A stretch of 64,000 nt of DNA from contig CANKUU010000009.1 in assembly GCA_947486785.1 (NCBI GenBank), forward strand, positions 1 through 64,000, in the 5' to 3' direction. This stretch comes from an uncultured Flavobacteriaceae bacterium. GTDB taxonomy: Bacteria; Bacteroidota; Bacteroidia; Flavobacteriales; Flavobacteriaceae. The notes beneath the pieces were generated by a model that ran no database searches, was not told where the DNA came from, and saw only the letters and a program-made list of their open reading frames with translations. Made by a program: the position numbers and the translations under genes. The stretch's first letter is position 1. Every line of letters begins with the position of its first letter. Positions 38,397-44,984 of the stretch are shown here, piece by piece.

Positions 38397-39236
38397 CTAT
38401 TTTTGAACGTTTATTACAACGGCCTCACAACTTTTTAAATCAGAATTTAAAACAATATTTTTTGCAACTTTTCCATCAATAATTTCTATTGAAACGGTAT
38501 TTGGAGGAAATTTACCTAAGTTATGAGCGTATAAAAATAGATCATTCGGTTTTGAAGGATTCAATTTTACCTCGTACACTTTTTTCTTATAATCTAACAG
38601 GTAGTTTGATACCACAGCTTCACCGTTTAAAAAAATAGAAACAACGTCACCATCTTTGCGTCCGTGATCCCATACGTTAATACTAATGTTTTCGCTTTCT
38701 ACGTTTAAGACATCAACATATTTAATACTTCTACCCTCAAAGCTCGATCTTAGTGGTGGTGCTGTTTTTTTGGGCGAATCGCTTATTTCTTTTCCAATCT
38801 TATTTTTGGTGATTGGTGCTTTTTTAATAGTGAATAATGCGGTTGCATACTTTGCAATATTAAATTTATCTTCAGGAAATAATTCAATACCAATAACCCT
38901 GTAGTTGGTGCCAGCAGGTAAGCTTTTATCTAATTTAATGTGAGTTATATTCGTGTTTTTAAAAATACCTAAATCTTGAACAACCATATCATCCTTTGAA
39001 AGGTAAAATTGTATGGTTTTTTCTGAGTCCATATTCAGTGTAGACCATTCAAGCGCAACTTCATCAGGGGCAACCCAAATTGTATTGCTATTAGGAGATT
39101 TAATTTCAAGTGCTGTTTTAACTTGGTGCTGATCAAAATCATAAGCCGCAGTTTCTGAAGCATTTGCTTGTATGTAGCACGAATAAAAAAACAAAAATAT
39201 TAATTTAACCATTGTTATTTTTTTTAAAACTTCCAT
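38397..39236 (-). CDS. Secreted two-domain protein of unknown function
   Basis: 279 residues. A hydrophobic signal (MVKLIFLFFYSCYIQANA, perhaps starting at Met9) is followed by an Ig/fibronectin-like domain (about 38-140, opening LEIKSPNSNTIWVAPDEVAL). After a Lys/Pro-rich linker comes a second beta domain (about 170-275) with the INVWDHGRKDGDVVSIFLNG pattern, which I have seen in other secreted Bacteroidota proteins but cannot assign a function. It is probably periplasmic or surface-exposed. It stands alone between two long intergenic stretches. Confidence 0.65.
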   Translation of the reverse strand: MEVLKKITMVKLIFLFFYSCYIQANASETAAYDFDQHQVKTALEIKSPNSNTIWVAPDEVALEWSTLNMDSEKTIQFYLSKDDMVVQDLGIFKNTNITHIKLDKSLPAGTNYRVIGIELFPEDKFNIAKYATALFTIKKAPITKNKIGKEISDSPKKTAPPLRSSFEGRSIKYVDVLNVESENISINVWDHGRKDGDVVSIFLNGEAVVSNYLLDYKKKVYEVKLNPSKPNDLFLYAHNLGKFPPNTVSIEIIDGKVAKNIVLNSDLKSCEAVVINVQK

Positions 39237-39508
39237 AATATTACAGGTTATAAGTTATCTGCCCGTACTAGACTATACTAATTTAACGAAAATCAAATGG
39301 TCATATTGTAAGGTAATGCGTCGGTTACGAAAAACAAGAGGCAAAATAGTGTCGTATTTAAGGTATTTTTTATAAACATATGGCCTGTTTATTTCGAGCG
39401 TAAAATAAGTGCCATTATTTTGAGATAAAAAATAAACTAAGTTAATGTTAGGAGTGCTAAAAGTATTAAATATTAGTTTTTTTTGAAGTTGACACTAAAA
39501 AGCAGTTT

Positions 39509-39919
39509 CTATTTATTTTGCAGTAATTCTTCGGCCATCGCTATACTGCAGTCTACTTGTTTGCTTAAAGCCTGAATTTTGACATTTTCTTCAGCTATCC
39601 AAACGAGTTTTTGTTTCGATAGGGCTTTTTCTTTAAACATTTCATCTGCCGTAAAACGCTTTCCGAAATCTTGCATCCAATTCATCATAGATTGATTGCT
39701 TGATTTTAAATTTTGGATAACGGTTTGATATTTTTTTGCGTTTTTTGACGTGTTAGCGTAGGGCTTTAATTTAGTTGTGAGTTGCACTAGCTTTGGCATT
39801 TTTTCCATTATTAGGTCGTGCGTTTTAACAACCTTCTGCATTTGACTAGTTTTTTGACTGTAACTAGAAGCGGAGCTAAACAAAAGAATACAGAATAAAA
39901 GAAGTGAAGCTAATTTCAT
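39509..39919 (-). CDS. Small secreted helical protein, function unknown
   Basis: 136 residues with a signal peptide (LASLLLFCILLFSSASSYSQ). The mature part is strongly helical: VVKTHDLIMEKMPKLVQLTT (split across two turns), NQSMMNWMQDFGKRF and a charged C-terminal helix. It resembles small flavobacterial proteins often mislabelled 'viral A-type inclusion protein'; no role is known. The promoter upstream is nearly ideal, so it is probably well expressed. Confidence 0.65.
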   Translation of the reverse strand: MKLASLLLFCILLFSSASSYSQKTSQMQKVVKTHDLIMEKMPKLVQLTTKLKPYANTSKNAKKYQTVIQNLKSSNQSMMNWMQDFGKRFTADEMFKEKALSKQKLVWIAEENVKIQALSKQVDCSIAMAEELLQNK

Positions 39920-39938
39920 ACTAATTTTTGTTTTTATA

Positions 39939-39969
39939 CAAAGGTACTAGCTGTTATACTAGTACACAA
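39939..39969 (-). promoter_or_regulatory. Full -33/-7 promoter of the small secreted protein gene
   Basis: On the minus strand TTG (39967-39969), a 20-base spacer, then TACCTTTG (39939-39946): both Bacteroidota housekeeping boxes at consensus spacing. The start codon is 19 bases further on. Confidence 0.6.
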
Positions 39970-40031
39970 CCCGAGCTAGTTAGTTTAGCCGACAAAAGCA
40001 CTACTTCTATAGATATTTTAAGATTTTTTTT

Positions 40032-40595
40032 TTAAAGTTGCAACTCGCCGTTATTGTGTTTATCTGGTTTTTGCGATTCTGTCATAAAAGTATCTTTTAA
40101 AATAAAGGCTAAAAATATAACAATACCTAAGGTGAGTAAATGTATGGCATAATCCCAATTAAGAAGCTGTAGTAAGCATCCAAAAATAACGCTGAGAGTG
40201 CCTATGACTAGTACGCAATTCCATAAGATTTGAGAGGTTGTATTTTTAACTCTTAGGTCATCGTCAAGAAAGTATGCAGTTCCTTCCATTACAAACCACA
40301 TTAGAAAAGTAATCGCCACCAAGGTTAGGAAAAGCATGCTAAACGGAAATTCAAGAATTGTGAAAATACCATAAAGCGAAAAGAAAAATACTAGCGCTAA
40401 TTTGGTACAATCTACAAAATGCTTGTTTTGTTTTTTTAAAAATCTAATGGGATATAAAATACCCGTAGTTAAAAAACCATAAAACATAATTTCTTTAGCA
40501 TATGACAGTTCAAACATTTTAGCTAAAACGCCAAAAAGAATAACTATGATAGCAATTCTTAAAGGTGTGGTAAGTATTTTTTTAATTTTTGACAT
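40032..40595 (-). CDS. Multi-pass inner-membrane protein of unknown function
   Basis: 187 residues with about five hydrophobic segments (roughly 10-25, 33-50, 65-85, 87-107, 122-165). A faint resemblance to the membrane part of gliding-motility GldL-type proteins (LAKMFELSYAKEIMFYGFLT) was noticed but is not enough for a name. It lies 17 bases downstream of the next gene up (41056-40613), so the two probably share a transcript. Confidence 0.55.
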   Translation of the reverse strand: MSKIKKILTTPLRIAIIVILFGVLAKMFELSYAKEIMFYGFLTTGILYPIRFLKKQNKHFVDCTKLALVFFFSLYGIFTILEFPFSMLFLTLVAITFLMWFVMEGTAYFLDDDLRVKNTTSQILWNCVLVIGTLSVIFGCLLQLLNWDYAIHLLTLGIVIFLAFILKDTFMTESQKPDKHNNGELQL

Positions 40596-40612
40596 AATTG
40601 TTATTTAAACTT

Positions 40613-41056
40613 CTAAATTACTTTTATATAATTTTTAAGACCATCCATAATACCTATGATATTGAAAACGGTTTCTTTTAAATTATGCTTAATTAAAAAA
40701 TGGGGAATTCGAATTGTGGTAAATCCATTTTTAAAAGAATGCATCACTTGTTCTAAATTATTCATGGCCTGCTCATGCGTTATTTGATCATATGCGGAAT
40801 CAATTTCAATATTGAGTTTAACACGAGAAATAGCAATATCTATGGTTTTTTTTCCATCCCACCACTCAAGCATACCAGTTACTCCCTCTTTTTTGAGTCC
40901 GTAGTACAATTGAATAGCTTCTAAAGAAGTTCCGTTCTGAGCTATTAACCGCTCTATTCTTATCCTATGGTGATCACAAAGTTCGATTCCGAGGACGTCA
41001 ATCGAATGCTTATGATCTAAATAACCAAGTTCTTGGTTACATTCTAAACATTTCAT
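40613..41056 (-). CDS. Putative zinc-finger protein with DUF559/PD-(D/E)XK-like domain
   Basis: 147 residues. The N-terminus has Cys3-x2-Cys6 and Cys27 with His29/His30, a possible zinc site. The middle and end (about 68-140) contain KKTIDIAISRVKLNIEIDSA followed by an IRIP strand. The D73...E84-x-D86 spacing resembles the 'DF...kLvIEiDG' core of DUF559/Vsr-like nuclease folds. Catalytic competence is doubtful because the Gly after the Asp is Ser. I infer a nucleic-acid-linked role at most. It is the first gene of a pair with the membrane protein gene. Confidence 0.5.
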   Translation of the reverse strand: MKCLECNQELGYLDHKHSIDVLGIELCDHHRIRIERLIAQNGTSLEAIQLYYGLKKEGVTGMLEWWDGKKTIDIAISRVKLNIEIDSAYDQITHEQAMNNLEQVMHSFKNGFTTIRIPHFLIKHNLKETVFNIIGIMDGLKNYIKVI

Positions 41057-41264
41057 AGCGTAGGTAAATTAGGTTTGGGACTACTATAACAGAATCAAAT
41101 TTTAAATATTATATAATATCGATGTAAAGCACTCGACTTTTTCTAAATACGCTGTTTTTAGATAAACCGTATCAATTTGCACCTAATTTTAGTTCATTTT
41201 AAAGCGATAAAATGTAAAATGTCTGTGATATCCTTATATATTTACAATAGCTAATTGATTACAG

Positions 41265-42458
41265 ATGTTTAAAAAAATAGGTCCAGGAGTATTAGTTGCA
41301 GCCGCTTTTGTAGGTCCAGGAACCGTTACAGCTTGCACTATAGCAGGGGTGCAATTTGGATACAGCTTACTTTGGGCAATGCTACTTTCGGTAATTGCAA
41401 CTATCGTTTTGCAAGAAATGTCAGCCCGTTTAGGTATTATTACGCAGCGAGGACTTGCAGATGTAATTAAATCAGAAATACAAAACCCAGTTGTAAAAAA
41501 TATAGTTATTGCTATTATTTTAAGTGCGATAGTTGTTGGTAACGCTGCTTATGAAGCAGGTAATGTGGGGGGAGCAACCTTAGGACTAGAAGCAATATTT
41601 GGATCAGAATATGTTTTTATGTATCCAATGATTGTGGGTGCATGCGCCTTTATGCTTTTAAATATTGGAAATTATAAAATTTTAGAAAGAGTTTTAGTAA
41701 CTCTAGTACTCATAATGAGTCTTTCATTTTTAGTAACAGCCATTATTACAAAACCCGATGTAATTGAAATTTTTAAAGGACTTTTAATACCTAAGGTGCC
41801 TAAAGATGGAATTTTAACCATAATTGCATTAGTAGGTACAACGGTAGTGCCTTATAATCTCTTTTTGCATGCCTCATTGGTTAGCGAAAAATGGAAATCT
41901 AAAGATGATTTGAAAGCCGTAAAAAGAGATACGTATATTTCTATCACCATAGGAGGTCTCGTATCTATGTCTATAATTATATCGGCAATTACAATTACAT
42001 CAGAAGAAGTGAAAAACGTGATGGATTTGGCAAAAGGCCTACAGCCTTTATACGGTGCTGCAGCTAAATATTTTATGGGAATTGGCCTTTTTGCAGCAGG
42101 TATCACCTCTGCGATTACCGCGCCTTTAGCAGCTGCCTATGTGGTAAATAGCTGTTTTGGTTGGAACGCAAGTTTAAAGCAATTTAAATTTAAAGTTATT
42201 TGGATGCTTATTTTAGGACTAGGGGTGCTTTTTATGTCTTTAAATATAAAGCCAATAGAAGTTATAAGGTTTGCTCAAATTGCCAATGGTATATTATTAC
42301 CAGTAATAGCTATCTTTTTACTTTGGGTGGTAAATAGAGCCGCAGTAATGGGAAGCCATAAAAACACTAAATTACAGAATGTAATCGGCGTAATAATTAT
42401 TCTGTTAGCAATAGTACTAGGAGCAAAAAGTATTTTAAAGGTAACAGGTATTCTATAA
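41265..42458 (+). CDS. NRAMP-fold transporter linked to 5-oxoprolinase (metal site missing)
   Basis: 397 residues, about eleven hydrophobic segments, clearly NRAMP-fold (IGPGVLVAAAFVGPGTVTA, NLFLHASLV). The two metal-binding motifs of true NRAMPs are changed: the first-helix DPGN is GPGT (17-20), losing the Asp and Asn, and the sixth-helix MPH is VPY (195-197), losing the Met and His. Mn/Fe transport is therefore unlikely. The GTG start of pxpA follows the stop by 1 base, so it is co-expressed with pxpABC. I infer a carrier for 5-oxoproline or a related substrate; the driving ion is unknown. Confidence 0.85.
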   Translation: MFKKIGPGVLVAAAFVGPGTVTACTIAGVQFGYSLLWAMLLSVIATIVLQEMSARLGIITQRGLADVIKSEIQNPVVKNIVIAIILSAIVVGNAAYEAGNVGGATLGLEAIFGSEYVFMYPMIVGACAFMLLNIGNYKILERVLVTLVLIMSLSFLVTAIITKPDVIEIFKGLLIPKVPKDGILTIIALVGTTVVPYNLFLHASLVSEKWKSKDDLKAVKRDTYISITIGGLVSMSIIISAITITSEEVKNVMDLAKGLQPLYGAAAKYFMGIGLFAAGITSAITAPLAAAYVVNSCFGWNASLKQFKFKVIWMLILGLGVLFMSLNIKPIEVIRFAQIANGILLPVIAIFLLWVVNRAAVMGSHKNTKLQNVIGVIIILLAIVLGAKSILKVTGIL

Positions 42459-42459
42459 A

Positions 42460-43206
42460 GTGAGAACTAGCGTAATAGACATAAATTGTGATGTTGGCGA
42501 AGGCATAGGTAATGAAGCTCAATTATTACCTTTAATTTCTTCATGCAATATTGCTTGCACCGGACACGCGGGCACCAAAGCAAGCATTAAAGAGGTGGCA
42601 TTGTTGGCAAAGCAAACCGGTACTAAAATAGGGGCGCATCCATCGTATCCAGATAAAGATAATTTTGGTCGACTTTCTATTGAGATATCTAAAGAAGATT
42701 TAATTGCAAGTATTCAAGAGCAGCTTCGCATTTTTTGCGACGTAATCTCAAAAGAAAATTTGCAAATGCATCATATAAAGGCACATGGCGCTTTATACAA
42801 TGATATTTGTAAAGATGCTGAGCTTGCTAAAACGTATTTAAAAGCAATTTTACCTTTTAAGAAAACTTCCTTTTTATACGTGCCTTATGCCTCCATAATA
42901 GAAAAAGAAGCTTTAAAGCAGGGTTTTTCTATAAAAAGAGAGGCTTTTGCAGATAGAAATTACAATGCAGACCTTTCTTTAGTTTCACGAAAACAAGCGA
43001 ATGCCTTAATAATGGAGCCAAAGAGCGTGTTTAAACATGTAGTGTCAATGGTTAAAAGTAAAGAGCTTTCCAGTATTGACGGAGCTATTATTGCGATACA
43101 AGCAGATACATTTTGCATACATGGAGATACTAAAACAGCAATAGAAATATTAATGTATCTTTCTAAGAATTTGATAAAGCAAAATATAGCAATTGCAAAT
43201 GAGTAA
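42460..43206 (+). CDS. pxpA: 5-oxoprolinase subunit PxpA (LamB/YcsF family)
   Basis: 248 residues from a GTG start. LamB/YcsF family: DINCDVGEGIGNE, NIACTGHAGTKASI, IGAHPSYPD..NFGRLS, HIKAHGALYNDI, EAFADRNYN and IHGDT. Two usual positions differ: HAGD is HAGT, and the 'G.LVPR' stretch reads DLSLVSR. The branch is thus divergent but keeps the main metal and acid residues. With PxpB and PxpC it opens the lactam ring of 5-oxoproline with ATP to give glutamate. It overlaps pxpB by 8 bases. Confidence 0.9.
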   Translation: MRTSVIDINCDVGEGIGNEAQLLPLISSCNIACTGHAGTKASIKEVALLAKQTGTKIGAHPSYPDKDNFGRLSIEISKEDLIASIQEQLRIFCDVISKENLQMHHIKAHGALYNDICKDAELAKTYLKAILPFKKTSFLYVPYASIIEKEALKQGFSIKREAFADRNYNADLSLVSRKQANALIMEPKSVFKHVVSMVKSKELSSIDGAIIAIQADTFCIHGDTKTAIEILMYLSKNLIKQNIAIANE

Positions 43207-43936
43207 ATATTCACTTTCTATTAGACCTTTTGGCGTACATGCGATTTTAATAGAATGGCCTAATAAGGTTGAAGAAGAAATTTTAGACGATATTCTTCAG
43301 TTTAATTTTTATTTGAAATCGAATTGCTTAAACGTTGCCAAGTGGGAAATTGTACCCGCCTACAATTCGCTAACTTTAATACTTAAAGAGAAGCCAATTA
43401 ATTTTAATAAATTAAAGAATAAATTATTAGAATGGTATTCAGTTGCCATTAAAGTTACATCAGAACCTAAATATTTGTGGAGATTACCCGTTTGTTATAG
43501 TTTAGAATATGGTATTGATTTAGAAGAAGTTAGCGACAAACTTCAAATGTCTGTTTCTGATTTAATTCACTTGCATACAAGTCATCAATATACGGTTTAC
43601 GGTATCGGATTTTTACCTGGGTTTATGTATTTAGGCGGATTGCCTAAGCGGTTAGAGGTGGCACGCAAGGCAACGCCAAGGTTAAAAGTAAATAAAGGTG
43701 CAGTAGGGCTGGCGGGCAAACAAACTGGTATATACCCACAAGAATCGCCTGGAGGATGGAATATTATCGGTAATTGTCCGGTTTCAATGTTTAATGCTCA
43801 AAAGCAAGATCCATGTTTTGTCAGAGTAGGCGACAAAGTGCAATTTTATGAGATAGCCCAAAGCGAGTATGATTTGCGTACGATTGAAAGTGAAGTAGGT
43901 ATCTATAAACATGAAAAAATACTGTTAGATGCTTAA
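43199..43936 (+). CDS. pxpB: 5-oxoprolinase subunit PxpB (KipI family)
   Basis: 245 residues from the ATG at 43199, which overlaps the end of pxpA. Allophanate hydrolase subunit 1/KipI family: IRPFGVHAILIEWP at the start, LHTSHQYTVYGIGFLPGFMYLGGLP, and GLAGKQTGIYPQESPGGWNIIG. The last two are the family's signatures. A TTG two codons upstream is also open but adds nothing. It forms the ATP-using carboxylase-like unit with PxpC. It overlaps pxpC by 8 bases. Confidence 0.92.
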   Translation: MSKYSLSIRPFGVHAILIEWPNKVEEEILDDILQFNFYLKSNCLNVAKWEIVPAYNSLTLILKEKPINFNKLKNKLLEWYSVAIKVTSEPKYLWRLPVCYSLEYGIDLEEVSDKLQMSVSDLIHLHTSHQYTVYGIGFLPGFMYLGGLPKRLEVARKATPRLKVNKGAVGLAGKQTGIYPQESPGGWNIIGNCPVSMFNAQKQDPCFVRVGDKVQFYEIAQSEYDLRTIESEVGIYKHEKILLDA

Positions 43937-44768
43937 AGTGTTAAAATCGGGTTTTTACACCACAGTTCAAGATCAAGGTCGTTTAGGCTACCTAAATAAA
44001 GGAGTTCCAGTTTCTGGTTTTATGGATTCTTTTTCAGCATCGAAACTAAACTTACTTTTAGATAATGACCCAAACGCTGCAGTAATAGAGGTAACCATGA
44101 CAGGGCCAACGCTCGAGTTTGAAGCCGATACCTATATTTGCTTTGGAGGCGCAGAATTTTCAATCACTTTAAACAACAAACCTCTTCAAAATTTTAAAGT
44201 ATATAAAATTCAAAAAGGTGATATATTGTCTTACGGCCGTTTACTAAAGGGTTTTAGAAATTACCTTGCGATTAAAAAAGGCTTTAATTCACCAAAAGTT
44301 TTAGGCAGTCGCTCGTGGTATTTTCCGCTAACCAGTCAAAGTCACTTTAAAGATCAAGCGTATGTAAACTATGAAGCTTGTTCAAGTTATAACCCTAAAA
44401 TATCAGAATGGCATATAGATTCTTTTATTGATGAAACCATTTTAGAAGTAACAAGGGGTCCAGAATTTGAGTTTTTTAATCCCAAAGACCTAGAACGTTT
44501 ATTTACGCAAGAATTTTCTATTGCCAAAGACTACAATCGCATGGCTTATCAAATAGAACAAAAAATAAATGGTCATAAAATAAGTATGTTAACGTCAGCT
44601 ACCTTGCCTGGTACAGTACAACTAACTCCTTCGGGTAAGTTAATTATTTTAATGAAAGATGGTCAAACTACAGGTGGCTATCCACGTTTATTGCAACTTT
44701 CCGATAAAGCCATATCTATCTTAGCGCAAAAAAAGTATGGTGATTTTGTATCCTTCAAATTGAGTTAG
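43929..44768 (+). CDS. pxpC: 5-oxoprolinase subunit PxpC (KipA family)
   Basis: 279 residues, somewhat shorter than the 300-330 typical of the family. Allophanate hydrolase subunit 2/KipA features: VLKSGFYTTVQDQGRLGYLN at the start, GVPVSGFMDSFSA, GPTLEF, the RMAYQIE segment and TLPGTVQLTPSGKLIILMKD followed by TGGYPRL. All core motifs are kept, so the shortness is probably loop loss. It is the last gene of the NRAMP-like-pxpABC operon; no clear terminator was found just after it. Confidence 0.9.
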   Translation: MLKVLKSGFYTTVQDQGRLGYLNKGVPVSGFMDSFSASKLNLLLDNDPNAAVIEVTMTGPTLEFEADTYICFGGAEFSITLNNKPLQNFKVYKIQKGDILSYGRLLKGFRNYLAIKKGFNSPKVLGSRSWYFPLTSQSHFKDQAYVNYEACSSYNPKISEWHIDSFIDETILEVTRGPEFEFFNPKDLERLFTQEFSIAKDYNRMAYQIEQKINGHKISMLTSATLPGTVQLTPSGKLIILMKDGQTTGGYPRLLQLSDKAISILAQKKYGDFVSFKLS

Positions 44769-44921
44769 AAATACATCTAGCCAAGATTTTTTAGATAATA
44801 AAAGTGTCAATACATCGATAGTGATATTCGATGAGGGGTAACGTGTAGCGTTTTTTGGAGTGAATTATGGTGCGATTATCGAATAATATATAGGTCTAGA
44901 GTACCCCTACATAGCCTATTC

Positions 44922-44929
44922 TATATTTG
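44922..44929 (+). promoter_or_regulatory. -7 promoter box of the large T9SS protein gene
   Basis: TATATTTG, exact TAnnTTTG match, 55 bases before the ATG; no clear -33 box. Confidence 0.35.
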
Positions 44930-44984
44930 TAAGGTAATTCGTACTAGATAAAATAAAAATAGTATTCACCCAAAATTTCTTCAT

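Noticed and set aside
41265-42458. Naming the NRAMP-fold protein a Mn/Fe transporter (MntH)
   Set aside because: The Asp and Asn of DPGN and the Met of MPH are all replaced, and the gene is tied to pxpABC rather than to metal genes.
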